From Loxodes magnus (Eukaryota; Ciliophora; Karyorelictea; Loxodida; Loxodidae), in contig CAMPDV010000006.1 of NCBI GenBank assembly GCA_946699065.1, positions 1,178,001-1,242,000 on the forward strand: DNA of 64,000 nucleotides, in the 5' to 3' direction. Position 1 is the stretch's first letter, and each line of letters starts with the position of its first letter. Shown here in pieces: positions 23,592 through 35,568 of the stretch. A program made the position numbers and the translations under genes. Below the pieces are notes generated by a model. The model had not been told where the DNA came from and ran no database searches. It was given only the letters and a program-made list of their open reading frames with translations.

Positions 23592-25943
23592 ATGCTGAAA
23601 AGCAACAAAAGCTTTGAAGTATATAATGCTCCTTTATAAGATTCTTATTAAAAAGCTAGGAATTCGTCTTTAATTGTTAAGTAAATGAACACCTAGGACT
23701 ATTAGCTCTTATAAGACTTTGATAACAAATTTTCAAGAGAAATCTTAAAGATTAAGTCAAAAGATAATAGTCCTTTTCCTTTTTATGACAAAAATAGTAT
23801 TTCTCAACAGTTCTAACGAAAAAACCAATTAAACTTGGCGAAAATAAACAATAGACATCACCTTAATCATAGCCTAGTAATAAAAAATCGAGAAAGTTTA
23901 TTGAAAAATAAATTTAAGGAAAAGCTAAGTTTAAGCTAGAAGAATTAGATAAATAAAGAATACCAAAATTAAGATAGATTTGTTAATAGAAGTAATAAAT
24001 CTACTCCTGTAACTCCCAAGAAGCAAGTCTAGCATTAAAAGTTTAACTTAAATTGGTATAAATCTTGAAAAAAGAAATTTAGTAATAGTTTAGGAAGCTC
24101 AGCATAATTTTAGGAGCTATTTAGAGATAAGCAAAATAGCTATTCTAGTCAAAAATAAAATTTCTATTAGCCTGATTTATATTAAAATGCTATATAATCC
24201 AATTAAAGTTTTCATAATCTTAAATAAAACGAAGATTACTGTAAAGAATCATAAGACCAGTCTGATATCGTTCCAAGCCACTTAAGTGGTTTTACTACAC
24301 AAGATTTAACACCAGATATTAGTAATATATCTATAAACAGTTTAAAAATAAAGAAACGCTTAGAAGAAAAGATTGATAGGATTTAATTTAAAGAAGCATA
24401 ACCGAAAGAGTAAAATAATGAAAAAGAAAAAGACCAAGATGCTAATTTATAAAATGCAATCAGATCATTTAAAAGAAAAATGACTAAACAGTTAACTAAT
24501 TTAAGACACTAGCCATAATCTTCAGTTGAGGTAGTTAACTGGCATAATTTACTAAAATCACCTAAAACTGCTGCTATAAGAAACAAAATTTCTAAGTAGA
24601 GTAATGGAGTGATTAACTTTAACTCATAGATAATCAAAAAATCTTTAGATTTTTACAATAAAATGAAAGATAATCCAACCATTATAGTTCAGAAACACCA
24701 TTAAAATTGAAGCGAGCTTGAAATAAATGCTTTTACTGAATTTATTTAAGCAATCTATCCTTTCAATTATTTGTCCAAAATACAATGCAGATATGCTTGC
24801 ACCACCTTTAAAGCTAAGTAATTTAACTAAGGAGAGGTCATCATTGAAGAAAATACCTTTGGTGATTAGATGTTCATTATAACCAAAGGAAAAGTAGGTG
24901 TTTATAAATATTTTCTAGGAAATAATAAGCTCCTTGTGGAGCTTGGATGATCTGATATGTTGGGAGAAGCTGCTTTAAAAGAAAGAGAAAAAAGAACAGC
25001 ATCTTGCATAGCTCATACTCACGTAGACACTCTTGTATATGATAGAGATAGCTACTTAGAAGTTTATTATATAGCTAAGAAAAAGGAAAAAAATTAAATC
25101 TATAATTTTCTATGTGAAATATAAGAATTATTCAATATCTCAGACTTTAAAAAAGGGCTTCTCTCTTCTTATATGATAGCAAAAAGGTATAGAAAAGCTT
25201 AGAATATTTATAATGAAGGAGATCCTCCCTAGTTTTTTTATATTCTTTGGAGTGGAAAAGTTACTCTTCAAAAAAAAATCGGTATAAAGAGTAGATTAGT
25301 TTAACCAAATTCAGAGAAAACTTGGGAAGTGCAGACATTCTAGCAGCAATATAATTATAATATAAAGGTTTTAGAAAGTAAATCATTGTTTGGTATTTTT
25401 GAAATTCTTCATAACATACCAAGAAAAAACTTTGTCCATTGCTAAACAGACTGTACTGTACTCTAAATAAATTAAAATTAGCTTGAAAAAGCTTTAACAT
25501 CAAATGAAATTAAAGAGATAAAGCTTAAATGCATGAAACAAGAAATGACTGTAAACTAAGTAAGATAAAAGATTGCAAAACAAAACTGATAAGAAAAATG
25601 ATAAAAGCATATTTGAAAGTAAATCTGGGAAATTGATTAGAACTTCTTAAAACACTGTAACTCGCGTATTCTAAATAAGGTAAACTTTAAATTAGAGACA
25701 ACAAAAAATTAAACTATGATACTAAAGTTTTGAAGAAAGAAATAAAGACCTTCATAATGATAAAAGCTCATAAGTTGTAGAATTAAAAAAGGTAATTTTT
25801 CTAGAAAGATCTGTAAAACAGTTAATTATTCCTAATTAAAGTAGCATATTGCGAAAGATAAAGCTGTTAAAGAAATGTTAGAGGAGAACGATAAAATGGA
25901 TAGATTCATAAAAGATCTAATTTAGGGTAAATAATATAAATGA
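23592..25943 (+). CDS. protein with two cyclic-nucleotide-binding domains
   Basis: About 770 aa. The N-terminal half (1-380) is Q/N/S/K-rich and probably disordered. CNBD1 spans about 380-505: YLSKIQCRYACTTF, then IIEENTFGDQMFIITKGKVG, and a phosphate-binding-cassette-like MLGEAALKEREKRTASCIA followed by VDTLVYDRDSY. CNBD2 spans about 520-650: IYNEGDPPQFFYILWSGKVT, FGIFEILHNIPRKNFV, DCTVLQINQNQLEKAL. It lacks kinase or channel segments, so it is a soluble CNBD protein of the kind abundant in ciliates (cilia or PKA-like regulation). The last coding part uses a 17-nt intron (25792-25808) before VKEMLEENDKMDRF. A further frame change between about 25550 and 25640 is unresolved; one candidate is a 22-nt intron at 25619-25640. 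Confidence 0.8.
25619..25640 (+). other. possible 22-nt intron (uncertain)
   Basis: GT...AG, 22 nt. It would connect the main frame to the downstream exon, but it lacks a pyrimidine tract and leaves three TGA codons close together upstream (W-Q-E-K-W-Q-K-H-I-W). Alternatives are 34- or 43-nt introns ending at 25593, or an assembly indel. Confidence 0.25.
25792..25808 (+). other. 17-nt intron in the CNBD protein
   Basis: GTAATTTTTCTAGAAAG, phase 0. It joins SSQVVELKK to ICKTVNYS and restores the frame that ends at the TGA 25941. Confidence 0.75.
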
Positions 25944-28262
25944 TTCTAAGCATTCAATCTTCAATATATTTTCGTTAATTCTAATATATAAGTTGCACTC
26001 CCTATTTTTACTTGTAATTATCTTCCTTTATTTACTTCATCATCCATTATTATTAAGAATATCTATAAGCTAAGATAAATAAATAAATTTATCTTTAGAT
26101 ATTTAATAACTAGTTTAATGGTTAATATCTTTATTTTAATGTTATTGCTTGTGTATTTAATAAAAGTATTCCCTTCGGTAATATTAATAGTTGTAAACAT
26201 ATTATAATTTTTTTCATCTTATTTAATCCACTTTATTTAATCATTTTGTATTAATATTACCTCAATAATGAATATTTTTAATCATTCGGGATAACTAGAT
26301 TTAAAAAACTGAAATATGTTTATTTAAATTTTTTTAAATATTACTATTAAGCAATCTCTTTTAGACTTTCTGTTAATCTAATTATTTCCATTTTAATTAT
26401 AAGGCTATCTTTATTATTATACAATTTGATTACGTTAGTAATAGTTTAATAAATCTTAGTTACATAAAGATTTTCTTTATACTAACTTACTTAAAGATTC
26501 AAATAAATTACTAAATTTAAAGTTGCTGTCATTTTATGTTTTCTTCTTAAAGAAAATTTAACTTTATGAATGTTTAGATTATAAAATATGATATCTACAT
26601 TTATTTTTTCTTTATGAATTCTAAATGTTTGCAGTTATAACGATGCCTTACAATTGCTATCAAATTAATTAATTTAGAAGATTTTTAATTAAGATCTAAA
26701 GTTTAGATTTAACCTTTTTACTATCTCCTAACCTATTCATCACATATGCTTTTAAAGATAGCTTAGATTTAAAGCAGAAATGATTCTTATTGATATTATA
26801 AACTAGATTATAGTATTTATATCGTTTGATATTTAATAGTTTTGCCCTTTTATTAGTAAATTTGAGCCTTATTTCAAATTTGTTCTCTTTAGGTAATAGA
26901 GATTATAATAATTAAGAGATAATACTTTAAATAGGTAATTTTAATTAAAGTTTTTAATAATCTCAGCTTAAAGCAGTAAACTTATATTAGATCTAAGAAC
27001 TAAGGATTTTTTAGAGTTTGAGCATAATAAATAAAAGCTAATAAACAATAGATTATTTCTATCAAATAAGATAAGCAAGAAAACTCTCTAATCTTAAAGA
27101 TTCTTTAAAAATAAGAAATCTAAATATAGCTTCTTCACTTCTTAAAGTGTTATGATTTAAATAAACTTTATTTAATTTTTAAGCTTAATGTCTAGTTTTA
27201 AAAAATTAAAATTAGTAATTCTATAAAATAACTAATATAAAATCCTAAGTTATTTTAGATAGAAATATCAATAAATATTTTAAAAGTAGAACAGCAATAT
27301 TTATTTTATAGGCTATTTAGTTTGTGAATAATAGAAAGTGAATATTACATATTAGTATGCTTATAACATAGTTCAAGCTTTATTTTATAATTTAGAAATA
27401 AACTATCTATTAAAATGAAAAAGCATCTTACATGCTGACTAAGTTAGATAAACCCATGCCAATTTTATGTTTAAAGATTAAGGTAAAAGAACATTAAACT
27501 AAAGGCAATATTATTCTTTTTCAACTGAGTATTAATATGGTTAATACTTATCTCCTCTAAAGTTCTAATTAAATGGAAAAGCCTTAATTCAAGATAAATG
27601 AAATAATGATTTAAAAAGGTATAAATTTAAGTTAGTTAACTACTCTTATGTTTAATAATTAAAGCAATTTTAATTTTTAGAATACTAAGCAAAAACTCTA
27701 AATAATAACTAAGTTAGTAAATACTTTATTAGTTAAGAATAGCTACACTTAATTACATACTCGTAAGGCTAATTTAGGTTTACATAGGTGAATTATCTAA
27801 TCTAATAACCTCAGCAAAATAGTTTTTGCATACTTAATTAATGATTAACTGTAGAATAGCAAATAATTCTTAACTATTAATTTTTTAATTAAAAATCAAG
27901 TTAAAAATTAAGTAAAAGCATACGATTCAATTAAAAAATAATTCTTAAGAGTAAGGGATTAATAAAAATAAAAAAGGCTATAATTTTAAGCTATTTATAA
28001 ATAAATATTAAGATTAAGTGTAAGATACTCATTTTTAATTTATTAATTGATTCATTTTAATTTCTTTAATTAGAACTAAAGATTAATTATCTTCTTTAAC
28101 CTGCTATTTAAATCCTAATTTGCAAAAATAGAAATTATTCTTATTTTATTTAATTTAAATAACTTTTAAGTTTATTTTTAAGTATTTAGAGGATAGGACT
28201 AGATTAGCTTTATTTTAAATTTATAAGCAATTTAAGTTGGTAGACAAGTAAAGTAAAAGCTT
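25944..28262. other. 2.3-kb AT-rich convergent spacer
   Basis: No gene, RNA or repeat I can support. Long TGA-free stretches occur but have low-complexity composition. Confidence 0.5.
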
Positions 28263-28352
28263 TCAGATAAAGATAGAAAAATAAAATAAATAACGAGGTT
28301 AAATTTATTAAGATGGATAGCAATTAAAATAATAAAAGTTAAAGCTGCTCAA

Positions 28353-29198
28353 TCATACAATTAATAAGAATATTATGGTACTAATGTATAGGTAAGCTGC
28401 GTTCGAATTTAGCCATGAGAAGCCTTCAAAAATCTATTCGAATTTGTAATATTTTTAGTAATATCTAGTATCTTCATATTGTGAATTATCTATACAGCTC
28501 AAATCATTTTCAACAATACTAGTCCAAAATGCTGATTTTATTGGTTTAGAAGAAGAATCAGAAACTTAAAAAATGGAAAAATCTATAATTTCAAGCAAAC
28601 TGCAATAAAGGTTAGCATATCCTTGGCAGTAAATATCGTTTTATACTTGTAATAGCATTTAATAATCATAATAAGAAATCGAGCATCTTCCCTCTCCTGT
28701 AGAAGATGGTGTGCAAGTACAATGTTTTGAGAGACACTCTTCATCTTTGTAGCAGCGTGCCCATCCTGTTTTTAAATTTAAGTCTTTCAACCAAGGTTAA
28801 GTTTTATTGTTAGTTTTATCTTGAATTTAACATAAATCATATAAGTCATTATCACTCATGCAGTCAGTTTTATAAAATAAATTACTTTCTATTTAAACGA
28901 AGCCAGGGATTGTTACATCAGTATAATTATAAACTCCACACTTTCCAAAATAATCTCCTTCCTTGCAAGTATTCAATTTAGAATGGCTACATGTATCTAT
29001 TTCTTTAGTAGCTGAAAATAGGCTTGCTACTTGGTATTTGTCACAGTTATAATCTCCAGTTAAGTAAATTTAAGAAGACTGATATGAAGATATGTAATAT
29101 TTAGACCCTATAGTATCAGAGCATTATCATTAAGGACATAGAGCAGTTGATATTACCGAAAGCAAAAGTAACTAGCAAATCTCTTTTAATAGTTTCAT
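28353..29198 (-). CDS. Cys-rich secreted/type I membrane protein (paralogue A)
   Basis: 281 aa from ATG 29198 to TGA 28355. A signal peptide (LLLLSVISTA) is followed directly by CPQW, where W is TGA. The ectodomain has about 20 Cys and N-glycosylation sequons (NYT, NKT). It carries the block GWARCYKDEECLSKHCTCTP...GEGRCS at residues 145-173, shared with the neighbouring gene at 30714-31847. The C-terminus is hydrophobic (AYLYISTIIFLLIV). If TGA 28355 is read as Trp, the membrane helix lengthens to a normal size and the protein ends at TGA 28265-28263 (311 aa). Either end is possible. The D-E-E-C...C-x-C spacing recalls small secreted Cys modules; ligand and role unknown. Confidence 0.7.
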
Positions 29199-30713
29199 TT
29201 ATTAATGATAAAGTAAAGAGTAAATTGTAACGATTACTATAAATATGAGCAACTTGGAATTTATATCTTTAACTTAATACTCTTTAACTAATATTACTCA
29301 AAACAAAACATATATCTTATGAATTATCTATTATGTTTAGATTGCTTTATGTTCAACTGCATTTAGTACATAATTTATTAAATATAGAAATATACCAAAT
29401 CCCATTAAATATTAATTAGAATTTAAATTTGACTCAGTAACTAACAATTGTTGTGGCTATTAATAAAAAATTATGTTTAAAAGGATAAAAAAAATAAGGA
29501 ATTTTGTGGATTGAATAAGATCTTCATTGCAAATAAGAAGATTTTAAACTACACAAGCATTTAGGATAAATTAAAAGGTTCTAAATTTATATGGATATGA
29601 TATTGCTTAATTTTATCTTTCATAAGAATTAAAAGTAAAAGCACTAAGATTTTTATAAAAACCAAAATATAAAATACTTGTTGTTTTTATTATTTCCTCT
29701 AATTTCTTTATTTTATTATTTATACTAGTTTTAATAAATAATCTAGCTAATGTAAAACTAATATTTACTTCAGTACTAATTAAGGAATTCTGACCATTTG
29801 CTTAGCGAATTACTAAAGCAATTTAATTAATTTAAATATGAAAAATGATTAATATTTGAAATATTAAAGCTAATAAAGAAATTTAATTTAAAGTTAATCA
29901 TAAAATTAAAGATTTTAAATTATTAATTCTCTTTATGCTAAAAATACTTTGCCAACAATCATGAATCATGAAAAATAAATATTTATTTAATAGATTTATT
30001 TATTTATTTTAAAGCATATGTTTAAGAATTAGTTAAATATTAATAAAATTATTTAGCTATATTCATATTTAAAGATTAGATAATCTAATTCCCCTTATTT
30101 AATTTTATTTTTTAGGTTATCTTTCCTTTTTTTTCTTTATTTATTACTCCAAAAATAAATTTACTTTTATCCTTTTATAAAAGAAAAAAGATATAATTTA
30201 GCCAATCTAAGAATTTGATCATATATAGAAGATATCTGCCGAAAGGAGTGTTAAATACTATAATAGGAATGAAATAATGAGAATCAATAATGCTTAAAAA
30301 AGGATAAATTTGAATGTATTTGAGTAAATAAAGTAAACACTAATTTACTTATTATCAATCTGTAAATATGCTTCGTTAGACTTTCTCATCATCATATAAT
30401 TTGCTAATGGGAGCTCCTTCAAGATATTTATAGCGATGATTGTTATAAATTATAGTTTGATTCTAGCAATACTTATGCTAAGGTATTTCTTAAGGCTTAT
30501 TCTTAAGTATTACTAATAAATTATTGAAGTATTATAAGATTAACATTAATTTAGTTGGAAAATATTTATTTTAAACACTTTGAAAGTTCAAATTTTAATA
30601 AGGAATGGCTATAAGAAAACTTGGAAGTAAATATTTAGGTAATTTGATAGATTTTAATTAATATATCATAAATAGAATTTTATTTAGGAAGAGTTTATGT
30701 TTTAGTTTTTCGA
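29199..30713. other. 1.5-kb spacer between the two paralogues
   Basis: AT-rich. A 23-codon open frame at 30368-30439 (+) looks like a mitochondrial presequence but is too short to call. No sign of a third, decayed paralogue. Confidence 0.4.
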
Positions 30714-31847
30714 TCAAGCATTCAATTTTTTGTAATCTTTGTTGTCCGCCTTCACAGCAGCATAACAGAAGCAGCAACAAATGAAAAGAACGCAAAGTGC
30801 ACAAGCTATAATAGATCCAATTATTATTAATACTAATGTGAGAGTAGACATAGCAACAGCATCAGCAACTTATTGTAAATTCTTGTAAACTTTAGTCCAA
30901 TAATAGATTTCCTTTATTTAATTTTCTAATTTAACTTTGTTTAAAACTTAATAATCTGTAAAAATTTCAAGTCCTGAAGTTAAATTTTTTTCCTCATTTT
31001 CATCCAACTATTTTATGGCATGTCCATATTAAATAAAAAGCTGATAAGTACACATATCTTAAACATAATTTCCAGGACCGTTAGAAAAGCAAACAGTATC
31101 AAAGAATTCTTCAAAAAGATCATCGTAAACAGATGTCATACATCTTCCACGACGTTTTTTTTCATCTTAGAAAACTCTTGGTGTACATAAACATTAATGT
31201 GATTCACATTCTTCATCGACTGAACATGTTTCCCATCCTCCATCTTTGTCTTTAGGTTTGACATTTCCAAACTTACTAAGCCAATCATCAAGCTTAGGTA
31301 GTTTATCTTTGTTGCTTACTTTGTAAAGCTAAAGAAAATCTTCGCATTAAAATTTATTATAGAAATAATTTCTGCTGAAAGAACAAATTTTTTTCTCAAT
31401 CTACTAGAAAACAGTGGAATTATCACTTTTATTAACTGCTTGCTTTTCGATATGATGGAAAATATCTTTATTTAAGTCAACAGTTGCCTATGTAAATATG
31501 CCATGTTCAAAAGTTTGAACTGTTTCATTTTATCCACTAGTGGTGTTAGTTTAAGTTGAATTTGTAGTTGAATCTGTAGTTGTATTTGTAGTTGTATTTG
31601 TAGTCGTATTTTGAGTAACAGACCAAGCTACTTAATCCTCTACATTGATGGCTCTAAAAATATCAGCAATGAAGCAAGCTTCTGTTTTATTATCTATTAC
31701 AGAATTTACTAAAACTTCATGAGCTGAAATAGAATTTTAGATACACAGAGTTGCATTAACTTTATTAGAAGCTTCCCAACTAGGACAGCTTATACTGAAA
31801 ACGGAGCCAATCAAAACTGAGGTCAAAAGGAAAAATACTACTCTCAT
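30714..31847 (-). CDS. Cys-rich type I membrane protein with Thr-rich stalk (paralogue B)
   Basis: 377 aa. Signal peptide at residues 1-20 (VVFFLLTSVLIGSVFS), then CPSW, as in paralogue A. Residues 80-103 are a mucin-like tract of NTTT repeats with many overlapping N-glycosylation sequons. The block GGWETCSVDEECESHQCLCTP...RRGRCM (204-237) is homologous to that of paralogue A. A strong membrane helix (about 332-356) is followed by a Cys cluster (LFICCCFCY, possible palmitoylation) and a short basic tail ending DYKKLNA, stop TGA. No in-frame TGA-Trp is used; all its tryptophans are TGG. Likely a surface or endomembrane glycoprotein; function unknown. Confidence 0.75.
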
Positions 31848-32736
31848 TTTTATAAAAGTTTGAATGATACAGATTTAAAACATTTGTGTTTAATATATCT
31901 CAGCTAAACACTTTAAATTAAAAAACTCTAAATTTATAAATTCTAACAATTAATAAATTTATTATCTCCTTCTCTCATCATTGAGACAGTTGAAAACTAA
32001 GCAATTATTTAATCATTTTATCCTTTTATTACAAAATATTAGTTCTATACAAGTAACGCAAAAATCTTAGCAAGGTAAGTCATAAATTATGCTAGATAGT
32101 TAATAAATCAAAGAATTATGCAAATAAAGCTGATTAGATGAAGATTCTATTTTTATAATAATAGATTAACTTTTAAGTTATTATTGCTAAAGATGCTAGC
32201 AATTAGCAGTCAGAATCAAGTTCATAAGCAATTAAATACATATTCATTATTTAATAAGCAGAGTGTATAAGGAAAGTCATTAAGTAATATGCATTAATAA
32301 ATTGATCCTACATATCTTTAAATAGCATTCCTAATTTAAACTTAATCAAAGATAAATTTTGCTTACCTTCCTAATTTTAACTAAATAGAGCTATAAGTAT
32401 AATTTCAGTATTTATATACCAATCTAATTTTAGAATGCTTTTAAGAAATATGAGCAAATTCTAGCTTTATTGCTCGCAAGCACTCTAAGATAATGATTTT
32501 CACTTATTAATTAGGCAAGTGATTAGAAATAGTAAACTGGTAATACTTGCTTTCCGTTTAATTGAAAAATGTTCAATCCCAACTGTTGCTTAATATCTTT
32601 GCTTGAATTTTAATAACTCTAGCACTTAATAAAAAAGTAGCTATCACATTAGTTAAAGCATATAAAGTGATCATTAGAGTAATAAAGTAAATGAGTGATG
32701 GTTGTAAAATATGCTTTTATTGTGTAATTTAATTAA
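31848..32736. other. divergent intergenic spacer
   Basis: AT-rich, no supported feature; should contain promoters for paralogue B and the EF-hand sensor. Confidence 0.5.
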
Positions 32737-33456
32737 ATGGGTTCAGGTAATTCTTCTAAAAAAAGAGCAATGACTAAATTAAGAGCCAATGAAGTCTAAG
32801 AGTATATTCAAGCTACTACTTTCAGCGAAGAACTTGTACTACATCTTCATACACACTTTTAATATATCAGTTCATCTAAAATTGAGGATGGAGTTATAGA
32901 TTATGAGGAATTCTGCTAAATGCTTGATATTGACTAGCAATCAATAGCAAGTAAATAAATTTTTAAGATATTTGATGTAAATGGTGATGGAGTCATTAAT
33001 TTCAGAGAATTCTTAATAGGAATCAACACTCTTATGTCAAGCTATATCACTTAAAATATTTTGAAAAACAAGGAAGGAACTTAATCTCCTAACAAAAAGA
33101 TACAATCTAGAGCTCTTAAGTCTTTAAATGGTCTGCACGAATAGGCTTCTTTGGTTTTTAGAATAATGGATATTTAACAGAATGGTTACATTACACAATC
33201 AGACTTATCAGAAATTTTATCTGCTTCCTTAGCTTAAGCAAAGTTACAGCTTGACTAGAATCTTATAAACGATTTAGTTTAAAATACCTTTAAGAAATGA
33301 TAAATTGAGGATAAACTGAGTGAATAAGATTATATTAGAATAGTGGAAAAAAATCCCAATATTTTGCACTGATTGAGCATAGATGTGCATAGAGTTATAG
33401 AAGGAGCAAAGAAATTACTGGGAGGCAAAAAGTCAGGGAAGCAAGGATGTATGTGA
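32737..33456 (+). CDS. EF-hand calcium sensor (neuronal calcium sensor/calcineurin B-like), N-myristoyl motif
   Basis: 239 aa, intronless. Begins MGSGNSSKK, a good N-myristoylation signal (G2, S6). EF-hand 1 is degenerate (about 46-57, ending DGVIDYEEF). EF-hand 2 is canonical, DVNGDGVINFRE (80-91), followed by FLIGINTLM. EF-hand 3 is weak (DIQQNGYITQSD, 145-156). The C-terminus has NPNILHWLSID (207-217), the family pattern N-P-x-I-L-x-W-L, where Trp is TGA; another TGA-Trp is at KKWQIED. One working Ca site plus myristoylation suggests a membrane-associated calcium switch. A basic tail (KKLLGGKKSGKQ) ends at GCM. NCS versus calcineurin B-like cannot be separated here. Confidence 0.85.
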
Positions 33457-34576
33457 GATATATAAAAGTTTATTGAACATTGTACAATTAATTTTAGAAA
33501 AGTTAGAGAAAGTCATTTATCATTAAGCTTTCGCTTATAAGTATTTTTAATTTATAATTAAGCAGTTTATTAAAAACTAGTTATAAAAGTGATTTATGCT
33601 ATAAAATAGATATCGGAAAAATAAATTACATTACCAATATAAAAAAAATCTAAAATAGAGCTTCTATAGTGATTCTTAATGATTAAATATAGCATTTATA
33701 TCACCAAAAACTAAAAAAATCAACTTAAGGATGTAACTTACTACTGATTTAATTTATAAAAATCCTGAAATTCTTTATTTTACATGTTAAAGAATAAGAT
33801 ACTGGTTTTTCTAGAATAATAACATAATTAAATTAAAAATTTGAAACCTATTTATATAATAACTTAATAGATTCATTAATTTATAACCATGATAATTTTT
33901 TTATTTTCTTTTTATTATTGAATTGCTTTTAACTTTTTAAAATGAAAACTACCCAGTAACTAGTTATGCTTCATTAAATAATTAAAATTAATCTCTATAG
34001 TTATGATTTAGACTAGGTTTTGTTAAAAAAGGCTTAATTATTTTAAAAGTTCTTTGTAATTTTAGTATTTTTATTTTTTCTATCTGAAGGGATATTAAAA
34101 AATTAGAACGTAAGAATATAAAATTAATTAATGTTATAAAGAAAAGCTTAAATATAGGTAATATCCAAGTGTTTTACTAATGATAATAACTTTTGCTAAG
34201 TGGTAAATGTCTACTTAAGTAATAAAGCTTTAGAAATTTTAACTATCATTTAAATTATTTTGGACATTAATATAGTATTTATACCATTTTTTTGATCAAT
34301 CAACTAAATTATTAAACAATATTTTTAGTTTCTTTTAATTCACTTAACTATTGCTATGGAGATAATGCACTGTAAGTTTTATTTGAGAAAGATTGATAAA
34401 AGTAAAAGAAGAAAAGAATGTTTTTGGAATATTAACGGTAATGATCAACTATATTAAGTAAGAGATTATAGCTTAGTAATAATTAAGGAATATTTTAGCT
34501 TTACTCTTATGATCTAAATTTTAAGTGATATAGTTATTAATATAGCTTTAATTATTCTTCATATTAGTTATTATAT
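33457..34576. other. AT-rich intergenic spacer
   Basis: 1.1 kb between two same-strand genes; no feature supported. Confidence 0.5.
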
Positions 34577-35465
34577 ATGGAAAACAAAGAGTAACAAGTA
34601 GGAGGTGCTCTCAGTTAATTGTGGAAATCAAGAATGCAGACTACATAGAGTTAACAAAGACTAGCAAAAAAGAAAATTTAAATGTAATTAGCTCCTTAAA
34701 ATTTAGTAATTAAGACATAAGCTATGAAATCTAAGTAAAAGCAACTATCTCTATCATTTGACTATGATAATAAATCATTTCCATAAATTTCTTAAGCTCC
34801 TTCTCATTGATAGAGACCTTACTCCAAATAAATGTTAAGAAATTAAGTTTAAAAGTCTGAAAAATAGAACAGCAGTTCTAAAATATAGTTCATTAGTTAC
34901 TCCAGATTCTTGCAAGAAATAATTCCAAATGTTTCTCCTAACAATTAGTAAAGAAACGCAATTTAGAACGTAAATAATTTGATTTAGAGCAGATAAATTG
35001 AAAGTAGATAAAGAATAAGACTTGTTTAACCTTAGAAATTATAAATACAGCCTAAAGAAATCAAATTTAATCTATAAAATGAACAAAACGAATGCCAAGA
35101 ATGGTAAAGCAAAAAACAATAAATAAAATAATTTCTGAATTAGTACCTGTAATACCATAACTATTCAGAAAGGAGTAGAGAGTTTATTGATATTGTCTAT
35201 AATATGATTTCTTTGAAAAATTTAGGGTTTTTGCTTCCCTTTTAGAAAATGTAGATAAATCGTTAAAATGATGTTAAACTGTAATTTTTAATTCAGGAGT
35301 TACTAATAAAAAAATTTAGTTATAGCAGAATTTTTATTCTAGTACGAAAAGCGTCTTAATATTTGTCAATTATTACTAGGATTTAAAAGAGAAGAAGATA
35401 GAATAGTAGCTTTAGAGCATTTCTTTACTAAATTAAAAGTCTATATTAATAAGTTGTAATTTTGA
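34577..35465 (+). CDS. two-exon protein of unknown function
   Basis: Exons 34577-35280 and 35297-35465 with a 16-nt intron; 290 aa. The N-terminal two thirds is Q/K/S/N-rich and basic (SQLWKSRMQTTQSQQRLAKKK). Splicing joins this to a compact helical C-terminus: NLVIAEFLFQYEKRLNICQL, GFKREEDRIVALEHFF, TKLKVYINKL. The helical repeat-like end could mediate protein contacts, but I do not recognise it. TGA is W in PSHWQRPY. The gene lies 103 bp upstream of the S28 peptidase gene on the same strand, the tightest same-strand spacing in the window. Confidence 0.65.
35281..35296 (+). other. 16-nt intron
   Basis: GTAATTTTTAATTCAG, phase 2. Removal converts an aimless frame into the coherent helical C-terminus of the host gene. 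Confidence 0.8.
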
Positions 35466-35568
35466 ATTACTCTTTAGTTTAATTTAAGTTCTTTTTATTT
35501 AGTTTTAATCCTATTTAAACTATTAATTTGCTAAGGATGCTTAATCTAATAAATATTAAAGTCAAATA

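Noticed and set aside
25433-25448. 16-nt GT...AG segment in the CNBD gene as an intron
   Set aside because: Removing it would destroy the conserved CNBD2 segment DCTVLQIN, so it is exonic.
28399-28416. GTTCGAATT string resembling a tRNA T-loop
   Set aside because: Lies within the coding sequence of paralogue A; no acceptor, D or anticodon stems fit around it. No convincing tRNA, rRNA or CRISPR array was found in the window.
30368-30439. 23-codon frame MLRQTFSSSYNLLMGAPSRY, like a mitochondrial presequence
   Set aside because: Too short and isolated; no downstream exon found by GT-AG inspection.
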